The position numbers and the translations under genes were made by a program. Shown here piece after piece: positions 33,931-43,915 of a stretch of DNA of 64,000 nucleotides. Every line of letters begins with the position of its first letter. The first letter of the stretch is position 1. Location: the NCBI GenBank assembly GCA_037893225.1, contig JAZGUH010000023.1, positions 446,501-510,500 on the forward strand, given 5' to 3'. This DNA is from Hippasteria phrygiana. Its lineage: Eukaryota > Echinodermata > Asteroidea > Valvatida > Goniasteridae. Under the pieces are notes generated by a model that saw only the letters and a program-made list of their open reading frames with translations, did not search any database and had not been told where the DNA came from.

Positions 33931-34068
33931 TCACCCCGTCAGCAAAAAAATTAGGATATAAACATAAACACACGCCATCACCAGAAAGGTGAAGCCCTGG
34001 TAGAAACCGGTAGTAACGCATAACACCAGGTTGAAAATGAGAGGACCAATCAGGTGTCCGATACTTTC
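33931..34068 (-). pseudogene. Transporter terminal exon, downstream part (SLC46-like?), split by BEL
   Basis: On the minus strand, directly after the BEL insertion, the frame encodes IGHLIGPLIFNLVLCVTTGF and then YQGFTFLVMACVYVYILIFLL, two helices like the end of a major facilitator protein. It ends at TGA 33931-33933, but membrane-like coding sequence continues in another frame to about 33840, suggesting a frameshift. The pattern of a small gap and FNLVLxxTTGFYQGF recalls SLC46-type proteins; this is a weak assignment. It does not match the tandem SLC16-like exons. Confidence 0.45.
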
Positions 34069-35002
34069 TGTTGTGTCCAGAATATCATTTAGTGTACCGC
34101 CAGAGGGCGCCATTCATTTACACCATACTTGTCATCATTTTGCTATGTGATCATTTTCGCCACAAATTCCGTAAAGTTTCCTCAGTATTTTCTTTGATAC
34201 TTGGACAGCTCAGCAAAGTGAGTAATTTGAGTCCGTTTTATTATTGTATGAGGATATTATTGAGGTGATTATTAATGTATAATCTGCATAGCATGAGGAG
34301 TTTTGTTGGGAAAAGATTCTGAAATTTTAGAGGCATAGGCCATGCCGCCTGGGAGATATTGAGAAACTATTGGTGGCGCTGTTTATAAGGCCCATTTTCA
34401 CATGACAGATAAGACTTGTCTTGCAGAAACGTTGAGTTTACCTTATTTACTCTTAGAATTTAAAGGTTACGAGCTTATGCTAAGAAGGCAGAAGATTTGG
34501 TATTATATTACTTTGGATAAAGGCATGCATGTTATTAAGGAGAATTATTAGATCAGGCTCAGTTTATGCTTGTTTACACAAGTGCAGACACATGTTAATT
34601 TCACATATTTATAAAGTAAGCTTTATTTTATTTCTCCTCTTTATAGTCGAACCATGTACATGTCAAGCCCATGTCAAGCCCATGTCAAGACACATGTCAT
34701 ACATGTCTTGTCACATGTCAAGCCACACGTCAAAGCCACAGGTCATGTCATGTCAACTGTAACCATGCCATATGTCATGTACCACCATCGCTTTGTGAAG
34801 TGAACTTTGTCAAGTGAATTATGCCAAGTAACGCCAAGTACATTGTATCTTGAATCGTCATGTATCGTCAATACACCAGTTTTGAAGTTTACATCACGAG
34901 TCACATGCGTCTCATTGCTGAGTATTACTGAGTTGTAAAATTTGACATTAGCCACATTGTTTGTTTATATAAACTCTGACGATCTGTAGGGCGGAGCCTA
35001 CA
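34069..35002 (+). repeat. BEL 5' LTR
   Basis: 934 bp, TG...CA. It contains an array of CATGTCAAG-type words (about 34660-34750) and TTTATATAAA about 35 bp before its end, a possible TATA element. It differs from the 3' LTR by only a handful of substitutions and small indels, including one extra copy of the 11-bp CCCATGTCAAG unit. Confidence 0.92.
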
Positions 35003-35100
35003 TTAGTTCGATTTGAGCTTCAGGACATAAGTGTGATTATTCGCACTTGAGGACATTATACCAGTTTCTGCTCCGAGGTTAAAGGTCAACATCATCTGCT

Positions 35101-38100
35101 ATGGTGAGCAAAGAAGACGAAACTGTATTCAGCTCCTCTGAAATTGAGGACATTGGCTACATGGACTCGGTCAGCCAAGTTGGAACACAGCACTCAAGAC
35201 CAGGAAGTGTTGTGTCAGGTGTGTCTGTCGCATCGAGTTCGAGATTGCGAGCAGCTGCAGAGAGAGCTGCATTAGAGGCTGAAGCAGCAGCAGAGAAAAG
35301 GAGACAGGCTCTTGAGGAAGACGAGCTGAAGCTTCGGCAAAAACGCAGACAGATTGATTTGGATATCCAAATTGCCAAGGTTGCGGCCATGGAAAAGACC
35401 TATGCTGAAGCTGAGAATCTCGAAGCGCAGTCAGTACCCGTTAACTACTCAACGCCTTACGGTCAGCCCGTCATCGGTCATCTGAATCATGCCACAAGAC
35501 CTGGTCAAGACACGGATGCAGAGAAACAACGGGACATTCATTTAGCATCCAACATGCCATCATCCATTGTGGAAAATACACAATTAGGAGACATTTTGAC
35601 ACAGATGCTGAACAATAGTCAACTTCAGCAGCAGTCCCTTGTTGAATCCCTGCAGCTGCCAAAGACAGAGCTGATGACGTTTGACGGTAACCCAACCAAG
35701 TATTGGTTGTTCATCCGAGCTTTTGAGAACGCTGTTGAAAAGGAGTCTGTAAGTGATGCTGCCAAGCTTGCCCGCCTGCAACAATATTGCACTGGGCCTG
35801 CCAGAAAGTTGATCCAGTGCTGCGTGGTGAAAGCACCGAGTGAAGGGTTTGCGCTGGCGAGGAAGCTGCTGAAAGACAGATTTGGCAATGAGTATGACAT
35901 TGCCGAGGCCTGGATCAACAAAATTGTCAACAGGCCTGACATCCGGGACAACAAGGCATTGCTGGACTACTCTGATGACCTCCGGAATTGCCGAGAGACA
36001 TTGGACACCATGGGCAAGCTAAATGAGCTCAATAACAGCAAAAGCTTGTCGCAAATTGTGCAGAAGTTACCCTGGGATCTCCGTAAGGCCTGGCTCAAGA
36101 GGGTCCATCACATCAAAAATGTTTGCAGAAGATCTCCCACCATTGATGACGTCCTGAATTTTGTGACAACTTCTGCGGAGCAGGCCAACGACCCAGTGTT
36201 TGGCAAGCTGGTGAGTGGGGTCCATGCTGACAAGTTCCACAAAGATTCGAAGCCCAAGGACAATCCAAAGTCAAGACAGCGAGCCACCTTCAACGTGCAG
36301 GTTGAGTCGACACCCCCACCTAAGCCAGCTTCCGAATCTTGCCAGAATACCACCGTGCCAGCGGCAGCTGGGACAAGTTCAAGGGAAAGGCAACCACGCT
36401 CATGTCTGTACTGTGGTCAAGGTCACGGACTGTTCAGCTGCGACAGCTGGAAGGCACTGAGAGTGAATGACAGGCTGAACTTCGTGCAAAGCAAGCGACT
36501 TTGTGTGAACTGCCTTCAGCCGGGACACCAGGCAAGAGACTGTACCAGAAACACCGTATGCACCGTTCCAGGATGTGGGTTGAAACATACCAAGTTTCTA
36601 CACCTCGTCCGCACTGGGAACACTCCGACGTCCACAGGTGCTAATTCGGTGACCCAGACAAACCAGACAGGGAGCAACGCCAAACCCATTGTTGAAGTTC
36701 ATGGTCCGACTGCGAGCTACCCAGCCAATGTGACCTGTAGCAGCACTGGGGCCGGGGCGAGAAAGGTTGCCTTACCTGTCGTACCTGTGAAAGTGAGAGG
36801 ACATCAAAGTTCTACCGATTTCGTCACCACTTATGCCTTGCTTGATAGTGGTTCCACACAAACCTTTTGTTCAGAGAAATTGATCAAAAGGCTTGCAGTC
36901 AATGGAAAACCTGACACCATGATGTTAACTACTCTTGACAACAACGACGCCACCACTGACACCTACATTGTGAAGCTTGAAGTCACGGATGTGAATGATG
37001 AGAATCTAGTCATCATGCCACATGTCATGACGATGCCAAGGCTCCACATTGGCACCAAGAACCTTGTCACCCAAGATGAACTGAACAAGTGGCCCCACCT
37101 GTCTGGTATCACTTTGCCAGATGTCAACATCGAGGAAGTCAACCTTCTCATTGGCCAAGACAACCCTTCTGCTCTCGTACCAAAGGAAGTTCGTGAGAAC
37201 GGTGTTGGAGCACCCTATGCTACAAGGATCATTCTGGGCTGGACTCTGAATGGACCGTTTGAGGCAGGGCCCTTAAGCCACACGACCTCACTGTTCATCG
37301 ACACCGATGCCACTCTACAGCGGCAAGTAGAAAAATTCTGGAGACTAGACGACACTGGTGCCAACGAGTCGAGTATGTCTATCAGTGACAAGAAGGCAAT
37401 CGCTACTTGGGAGAGGTCTCTGTCCCGAGATGGGGGGAATTACAGTATGGATATTCCCTTCAAGGCCAGACCATTGTACCTACCTGACAATAAAGCGGTT
37501 GCTGAACACAGGCTGCGTCTGCTCGGGAGACGGCTGATGCGAGATGCTGACATGAAGGAGAAGTACTCGGCAGGAGTCGCAGATCTTATCGCCAAGAGCT
37601 ACGCAGAGGAAGTGCCTCAGGAACAGCTAGACAGAGCGGATGGAGCTGTTTGGTACTTACCACATCATCCAGTGGTCCATCCCCGAAAACCAGGAAAGAT
37701 TCGCATAGTTTTCGACTGTGCTGCCAAACACCAGGGTGTATCGCTCAACGACAGAGTACACCAGAGGCCTGACTTGACTAACAGGCTCGTCGGTGTTCTT
37801 CTTCGATTCCGACAGGAGAAAATTGCACTGATGTCAGACATAGAGGGGATGTTCCATCAGGTCTGCGTCAACGAGCCTGATCGTGACGTCCTACGTTTCC
37901 TGTGGTGGAAAGATGACAACATGGCTGACACCCCAAAGACGTACCGGATGATATCTCACCTATTTGGCGTAGTATGGTCGCCCAGCTGTGCCAATTTCGC
38001 TCTGAAACGCACAGCAGAAGACAACATGCACGACTTTGACACCATCACCATCGACACCATCAACAAAGATTTCTACGTCGATGATTGCCTTACGTCAGTT

Positions 38101-40323
38101 GCCACAGAGCAAGAAGCCATAAAGCTTATCACTCAGCTTTGTGGGGCATTGGCCCTTGGGGGCTTTCGTCTAACCAAATGGATCAGCAACTCCCGTGAAG
38201 TGCTGAGGTCAGTTCCTGAAACCGAGCGGGCAAAGGGAGTTCCCTCGCTGGATTTTGACGATGAGATGCTACCTGCCGAACGAGCCCTGGGAGTGCTGTG
38301 GGACATCGAGTGTGACGCATTTACCTTCGACGTGCATGCGAAAGAGAAACCCCTGACACGACGTGGTCTCTTGAGCACGATTAGTTCTGTGTATGACCCG
38401 TTAGGGTTTGCCATTCCATACGTGCTCACTGCAAAGATACTTTTCCAGCAACTGTGCAGGATGAAGATTCCATGGGACGAACCGATCCCTGATGACATTG
38501 CAGAGCAGTGGGCCCAATGGATGAATGACTTGCCAGACCTTAGGAACCTGTCAATTCCTCGTTGTATCAAGCCACTGAATTTCGACGCTATTGCTTCAGC
38601 ACAGCTACACCATTTTTCGGATGCTTCCGAAAGGGGATTTGGTGCCACTACTTACCTCCGTCTTCAGGACGTCAGTGGACTGATACACAGTGTGTTGCTT
38701 ATGGCAAAGGCCAAGCTGGCACCCTTGAAGACGACAACCATCCCACGCTTGGAGCTGGCTGCCGCAGTTGTCTCCATCAAGCTTGACGAGATGATGCATC
38801 AGCATTTGACACTACCGCTTCAGGAGTCAATTTACTGGAGTGACAGCATGATCGTACTTCAGTATCTGAGGAATGAAGATAAGAGGTACCAGACCTTTGT
38901 CGCCAACCGTGTCACAAGAATTCTAGAGCATTCTACCCCACAACAGTGGCGGCACATAGACAGTGACTCCAATCCTGGAGATGATGTTTCACGAGGCTTT
39001 ACAGCACGTGAACTGGTTGGAAGTGACCGTTGGCTTAGTGGACCACAGTTTCTACGTCATCCGGAAGATGCTTGGCCACCTCAGCCCGACTTTGACAAGA
39101 TGACGCCATCCAGGGACTTGGAGCTTAAGCCAGTTATCCAAGTTTACAAGGCAGAAACCACCAGAGATACACCTGATGTCGTGGACACCCTATTGGGAAG
39201 TATCTCCTCTTGGTACCGCTTGAAGAGGGCAGTTGCCTGGATCATTCGTGTCAAGTCTCTACTCCTCACCAAGGTCAGGAAAACCAATGTTGACTTCACG
39301 CCATCCCAGCCACTGAAAGTTGCTGAAATTAAAGCCGCGGAGAAAGAGATCGTCAAGTACGTTCAGAAAACCAACTTTGATGACGCCCTACTGAAGTCTG
39401 GTGGCTACCGTAAGCTATCACCAACCAAGTCCAACGATGACATCATTCGGGTAGGAGGACGACTTGCCAATGCTACTATAGCCGACAACATCAAGCACCC
39501 TTGGATAATGCCGACAAGACACCCAGTGACAACATTGATAATCAGACACTACCATGCTACGACTGGTCATTCCGGAAGTGAACGCACCCTTGCAGAGATC
39601 CGCCAGAAGTTTTGGATCATCAGAGGGCGTGCTGCAGTCAAGAGCATCATTCACACATGCATCCCATGTCGCAAAAGGAAAGCACCTACCATGACACAAC
39701 GAATGGCTGACCTGCCGAAGGACCGAGTAACTCCAGGACTTGCGCCCTTTAGTATGGTTGGAGTTTATTTTTTCGGCCCATTTATGGTCAGACGAGCGAG
39801 GAGCGAGCTGAAGAGGTACGGATGCCTCTTTACTTGTCTTACTACAAGGGCAGTTCATATGGAAGTATGCCACAGTTTAGATACCAGCTCATTCATCAAC
39901 GCCTTGCATCGTTTCATCAGTCGCCGGGGCAAACCATTAGAGATTCGGTCAGACAACGGCACCAACCTTGTAGGAGGGATGCGGGAATTACGTCAAGCCA
40001 TCCAAGAGTGGAACCGAGACAAAATTGATGACTTTCTGCGCCAGAAGGAAATTAAATGGGTTTTCAACCCTCCTGCAGCCAGCCACTTCGGTGGCGTGTG
40101 GGAGCGACAAATAAGGACTGTACGCGCAGTCCTTAACAGCTTACTGAATCAACAATCACTCGATGACGAGGGGCTCCTGACTCTTGTGTGCATTGTTGAA
40201 GGCATTGTTAACGGTCGACCCATCACCAAGCTCTCAGACGATCCACGGGATCTCATGCCACTCACGCCAAATCACCTGTTGCTTCTTCGCTCGGGTCCTG
40301 AACTCCCCCTGGGAACTTTGTGA
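35101..40323 (+). CDS. BEL/Pao Gag-Pol polyprotein, damaged
   Basis: A true ATG at 35101 opens a 1740-residue frame. In order: Glu/Ala/Arg-rich coiled coil (about 50-125); Gag region with TFDGNPTKYW (about 195); zinc knuckles CLYCGQGH (about 436) and CVNCLQPGH (about 470); aspartic protease DSGST (about 580); reverse transcriptase with SDIEGMFHQ (about 913) and catalytic YVDD (about 990); RNase H with SDASERGFGA (about 1170); integrase zinc finger (His pair about 1480, CIPC about 1519); and integrase core. The first integrase Asp of the D,D,E triad is Tyr at residue 1556 (39766-39768), while SDNGT (D1618) and WER (E1668) are kept. The frame ends early at TGA 40321-40323 because of a frameshift. 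Confidence 0.92.
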   Translation: MVSKEDETVFSSSEIEDIGYMDSVSQVGTQHSRPGSVVSGVSVASSSRLRAAAERAALEAEAAAEKRRQALEEDELKLRQKRRQIDLDIQIAKVAAMEKTYAEAENLEAQSVPVNYSTPYGQPVIGHLNHATRPGQDTDAEKQRDIHLASNMPSSIVENTQLGDILTQMLNNSQLQQQSLVESLQLPKTELMTFDGNPTKYWLFIRAFENAVEKESVSDAAKLARLQQYCTGPARKLIQCCVVKAPSEGFALARKLLKDRFGNEYDIAEAWINKIVNRPDIRDNKALLDYSDDLRNCRETLDTMGKLNELNNSKSLSQIVQKLPWDLRKAWLKRVHHIKNVCRRSPTIDDVLNFVTTSAEQANDPVFGKLVSGVHADKFHKDSKPKDNPKSRQRATFNVQVESTPPPKPASESCQNTTVPAAAGTSSRERQPRSCLYCGQGHGLFSCDSWKALRVNDRLNFVQSKRLCVNCLQPGHQARDCTRNTVCTVPGCGLKHTKFLHLVRTGNTPTSTGANSVTQTNQTGSNAKPIVEVHGPTASYPANVTCSSTGAGARKVALPVVPVKVRGHQSSTDFVTTYALLDSGSTQTFCSEKLIKRLAVNGKPDTMMLTTLDNNDATTDTYIVKLEVTDVNDENLVIMPHVMTMPRLHIGTKNLVTQDELNKWPHLSGITLPDVNIEEVNLLIGQDNPSALVPKEVRENGVGAPYATRIILGWTLNGPFEAGPLSHTTSLFIDTDATLQRQVEKFWRLDDTGANESSMSISDKKAIATWERSLSRDGGNYSMDIPFKARPLYLPDNKAVAEHRLRLLGRRLMRDADMKEKYSAGVADLIAKSYAEEVPQEQLDRADGAVWYLPHHPVVHPRKPGKIRIVFDCAAKHQGVSLNDRVHQRPDLTNRLVGVLLRFRQEKIALMSDIEGMFHQVCVNEPDRDVLRFLWWKDDNMADTPKTYRMISHLFGVVWSPSCANFALKRTAEDNMHDFDTITIDTINKDFYVDDCLTSVATEQEAIKLITQLCGALALGGFRLTKWISNSREVLRSVPETERAKGVPSLDFDDEMLPAERALGVLWDIECDAFTFDVHAKEKPLTRRGLLSTISSVYDPLGFAIPYVLTAKILFQQLCRMKIPWDEPIPDDIAEQWAQWMNDLPDLRNLSIPRCIKPLNFDAIASAQLHHFSDASERGFGATTYLRLQDVSGLIHSVLLMAKAKLAPLKTTTIPRLELAAAVVSIKLDEMMHQHLTLPLQESIYWSDSMIVLQYLRNEDKRYQTFVANRVTRILEHSTPQQWRHIDSDSNPGDDVSRGFTARELVGSDRWLSGPQFLRHPEDAWPPQPDFDKMTPSRDLELKPVIQVYKAETTRDTPDVVDTLLGSISSWYRLKRAVAWIIRVKSLLLTKVRKTNVDFTPSQPLKVAEIKAAEKEIVKYVQKTNFDDALLKSGGYRKLSPTKSNDDIIRVGGRLANATIADNIKHPWIMPTRHPVTTLIIRHYHATTGHSGSERTLAEIRQKFWIIRGRAAVKSIIHTCIPCRKRKAPTMTQRMADLPKDRVTPGLAPFSMVGVYFFGPFMVRRARSELKRYGCLFTCLTTRAVHMEVCHSLDTSSFINALHRFISRRGKPLEIRSDNGTNLVGGMRELRQAIQEWNRDKIDDFLRQKEIKWVFNPPAASHFGGVWERQIRTVRAVLNSLLNQQSLDDEGLLTLVCIVEGIVNGRPITKLSDDPRDLMPLTPNHLLLLRSGPELPLGTL

Positions 40324-40649
40324 GGCAAGATATCTACAAGCAGTGATGGCGCCAAGTACAGTATATGGCCGACATATTCTGGCAGCGTTGGCTCAAAGAG
40401 TATCTGCCGTCCCTGCAACAACGACAGAAGTGGCTCGACCCACAACGCAACGTGCGCGTTGGAGATCTTGTACTTGTGAAGTATGAAAACACCCCAAGAT
40501 GCCAGTGGCCTCTAGGTCTGGTGACGAAGACCTACCCAGCCAAGGATGGGAACGTCAGATCTGTTCGGGTGAAGACACAGTCGGTAGTCTACGACAGGCC
40601 AGTGGACAAGCCATGTCTCTTGGAAGGTGAAGATATGCGACCCCAATGA
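40324..40649 (+). pseudogene. BEL polyprotein C-terminus, out of frame
   Basis: Sequence typical of the BEL C-terminal domain after integrase ([27 protein letters not shown]) continues in a different frame to TGA at 40647-40649. It is separated from the main frame by a frameshift near 40310-40323 and has its own in-frame TGA at 40344-40346. Confidence 0.8.
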
Positions 40650-40766
40650 ACAGCCACTTCATCAAGTTTCTCCAAGGACATTTTGGACAGTTTTGTTAAT
40701 TCGATATTCTGTCTTCTGTTTAGTTTATGTAATGCCACCTCCCGGACTTGGCATTAGGGGCCGGGA

Positions 40767-41688
40767 TGTTGTGTCCAGAATATCATTTAGTGTACCGCCA
40801 GAGGGCGCCATTCATTTACACCATACTTGTCATCATTTTGCAATGTGATCATTTTCGCCACAAATTCCGTAAAGTTTCCTCAGTATTTTCTTTGATACTT
40901 GGACAGCTCAGCAAAGTGAGTAATTTGAGTCCGTTTTATTATTGTATGAGGATATTATTGAGGTGATTATTAATGTATAATCTGCATAGCATGAGGAGTT
41001 TTGTTGGGAAAAGATTCTGAAGTTTTAGAGGCATAGGCCATGCCGCCTGGGAGATATTGAGAAACCATTGGTGGCGCTGTTTATAAGGCCCATTTTCACA
41101 TGACAGATAAGACTTGTCTTGCAGAAACGTTGAGTTTACCTTATTTACTCTTAGAATTTAAAGGTTACGAGCTTATGCTAAGAAGGCAGAAGATTTGGTA
41201 TTATATTACTTTGGATAAAGGCATGCATGTTATTAAGGAGAATTATTAGATCAGGCTCAGTTTATGCTTGTTTACACAAGTGCAGACACATGTTAATTTC
41301 ACATATTTAGTAAGCTTTATTTTATTTCTTCTCTTTATAGTCGAACCATGTACATGTCAAGCCCATGTCAAGACACATGTCATACATGTCTTGTCACATG
41401 TCAAGCCACACGTCAAAGCCACAGGTCATGTCATGTCAACTGTAACCATGCCATATGTCATGTACCACCATCGCTTTGTGAAGTGAACTTTGTCAAGTGA
41501 ATTATGCCAAGTAACGCCAAGTACATTGTATCTTGAATCGTCATGTATCGTCAATACACCAGTTTTGCAGTTTACATCACGAGTCACATGCGTCTCATTG
41601 CTGAGTATTACTGAGTTGTAAAATTTGACACTATTAGCCACATTGTTTGTTTATATAAACTCTGACGATCTGTAGGGCGGAGCCTACA
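40767..41688 (+). repeat. BEL 3' LTR
   Basis: 922 bp, about 99 percent identical to the 5' LTR by eye. Differences include loss of one CCCATGTCAAG unit and an ACTATTAGCC versus ATTAGCC indel near the end. Confidence 0.92.
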
Positions 41689-41722
41689 CTTCCGATGCTA
41701 CTAGCCAATGAGAACATCGCTC
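41689..41722 (-). pseudogene. Transporter terminal exon, upstream part, split by BEL
   Basis: After the 3' LTR, the minus strand shows an acceptor (ACATATAG, 41723-41730) and an exon start encoding AMFSLASSIG in the frame that matches the part at 33931-34068 once the element and one copy of the 5-bp duplication are discounted. This continuity shows that BEL inserted into an exon. The rest of this gene is not found in the window. Confidence 0.5.
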
Positions 41723-41926
41723 CTATATGTCACATGCCCTTTGGGACAAGGCAAACATCGTCATAGCATTAGCGTCAAACAGCATGAACAATATATGTTG
41801 CATGCCAGAATCCCCTAAATTCAGTGATAACATCAGTAATTTGGGGGTATTGGGTCGGTTGGTCAGTCCGTCGGTCTAGCTGTCGATGTGATTGTTCAGG
41901 CTTATCTTGTTCTTCCATCAGGAGGT
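41723..41926. other. Non-coding between BEL target and unit B
   Basis: About 200 bp of intron-like or intergenic sequence belonging to the transporter split by BEL. Nothing further recognised. Confidence 0.4.
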
Positions 41927-42081
41927 TGTGTATGCTAAGCTAAAAACATCATGGCGCCATTACCCCGTAAAGGTCCAAAACGGCCATCGTCATTGGCCGC
42001 TGCCCCGAAGGAAGTCAACAGGGAAATACTAACAAGGCGGTCGGTGTCATTGTTGATTATCTGAAATCTCTAAATTTGTAA
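41927..42081 (+). pseudogene. Profilin 3'-end fragment at start of unit B
   Basis: It begins ATCAGGAGGTTGTGTATGC, matching profilin exon 2 from about 23836, and runs to the same final TAA. One inserted base in the AAAAACATC run shifts the first part. The TAA at the Gln position is present as in the unit A gene. The C-terminal part, with IVIGRCPEGSQQGN, is otherwise preserved. Confidence 0.85.
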
Positions 42082-43915
42082 AACGGGACCCCGAAATAGA
42101 TGTCAAAATCTGTAACTTGTATCAATTTTAAGTACATTGGTGAGGTGATTGGTGACTTTTCAGGAATCTCTTATATTTTATGCTAATGTAATTTACATAT
42201 ATAGGCCCTATTCATGTAGATAAATACGGCACTGATTTTATGATACTTTTCGGCATAATAACTAATTAGAGATTGATAACATACCTTATGAGCAGCGGCC
42301 ATCTTCAAGGCTAATGTCTCTGTTACCATTGGGCAGGTATATGGGTAGACCTTTTGTGTTTTCATTGTTAAAGAATGGACAAATTACAAAAATTCACGAC
42401 AAATATATAGGCCTACCTCGACTTTTGCATGAAGTCTTTCTTCGTAAAGCATCTCAACCTAACGGTACGCGGTGGTTAATAATATACACCACATTAAAAA
42501 TCGTTTAGACTTAATTAACACTTAAAGTAGTGTAATACTGTAACACTTTTTTAATTGGGGAATTTGTATTTTCCACTAGAACGGGAAGGAAGTATTGCCC
42601 GGGTGTATAAGTGTATTGATAACTTTTAATTTGCATTTAGCGTACAGAAATTTGACTGAAAATTTCAACTTTTGTTTCTATTTTCTTATTAAGAGTGTGG
42701 TGCAAAGGGTATTAATTTCTCTTCTAGCAAACATTAAAAAATCAAATTTTCGAAATTAACCTGTGTTTTCTACCTTACTCACAAAATCCGGATTGGGGAA
42801 TTGTTATGTTGTAGTTTTGAAAGGGGATTCCTGTCTTTTGCGATTTTAGGCAATTCGAAGAAAAGCAATCATTCCCCCTGTCAATGTTCATGCTATTCCT
42901 CCCACGCAGCTAGCTGGTAACTTGCAAACGGTACTCTAGTAGGTCTATACAGTGTTTACGGTAAAAAAAAGGGGAATTTTCCGAAGCCCCAACTTTTTTA
43001 TATCCCCGTTTCAGAATAACCAACTGTTTTTCCCACAGCAATGAAACCTACAATCCAAAAATAATGAGCATTTTCAGACAATAGATCGACAAAAATTGGA
43101 GAAAGATGATTTAATGAGAGAAATTTCCATTAGTAATAATATATATAAATCAGAAAAAAATACCCAAGACCTGATTCTGAATCATGAATGTCAATTTTTC
43201 AGTCATCGCCAGAGAAAGACGAAAAACGAAGTTGCATGCGCATGCGCGAAGTTGCATGCGCATGCACGCACTTTATACATGCGTATGTCAATAATCTCCA
43301 CGGAGATCATGAATTGTCTTTTGCGCTTACCTCCTAAAGAACTTATGATCTTTTTGTGAAGTATTTTGTTGCCACCAGCAACAACAAATTTAAGGCAATT
43401 TTGGAAAAATGAACTAAATTACCATGCATGCCAATAAGACTAAGATAATCGTTTTCCTCTATACAAACTGAAAGCATATAATACAAGTCTTTACAATATA
43501 AGTAAATCCTTCAACTAATTTAAGCCAAATTTGAAATTTATAATCTTTTTAGAAATCTGCATTATTTAAAATACAAAAGAAACAGTGGTTGAGAATCAGC
43601 CAATCAGGAACCAGTTTGAAATCGACCAATTAGAGTTCAGCACATCATTGGTTGCCTGATTTCAAGTGATCTCCTTTAAACTGATTGGTGTCTATTTTAA
43701 AGGGTGCTTCTTAAAAGCAAATTCTTAAATAAAATAGGTTTAACGTGTGCACAGCTGCAATCGCCAGTGCCTAAGGGGCTGAGAGAATGCAACCCCTCCC
43801 CCACCCCTACCCCATATCCCACTGGCCAAACGAAAAGGGTAAATGACATAACAACATTTCATTGAAATACTTCAAACACCTCTAAATTCTAAATGCCAAA
43901 TTTCCACCAGCTTCT

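Larger units (their letters stand above)
34069..41688 (+). mobile_element. BEL/Pao LTR retrotransposon
   Basis: A 7620-bp element with LTRs at 34069-35002 and 40767-41688, both starting TGTTGTGTCC and ending GGAGCCTACA. The flanks are CTTTC and CTTCC, a 5-bp duplication with one difference. One long frame encodes Gag, protease, reverse transcriptase, RNase H and integrase in BEL/Pao order. There is no envelope-like frame. A purine-rich tract (AGGGGCCGGGA) precedes the 3' LTR. The near-identical LTRs indicate a young insertion, yet the polyprotein carries a frameshift, a stop and a changed integrase catalytic residue. Confidence 0.93.

Noticed and set aside
36108..38648. Several minus-strand frames inside the BEL polyprotein
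   Set aside because: Shadows of the long plus-strand frame.
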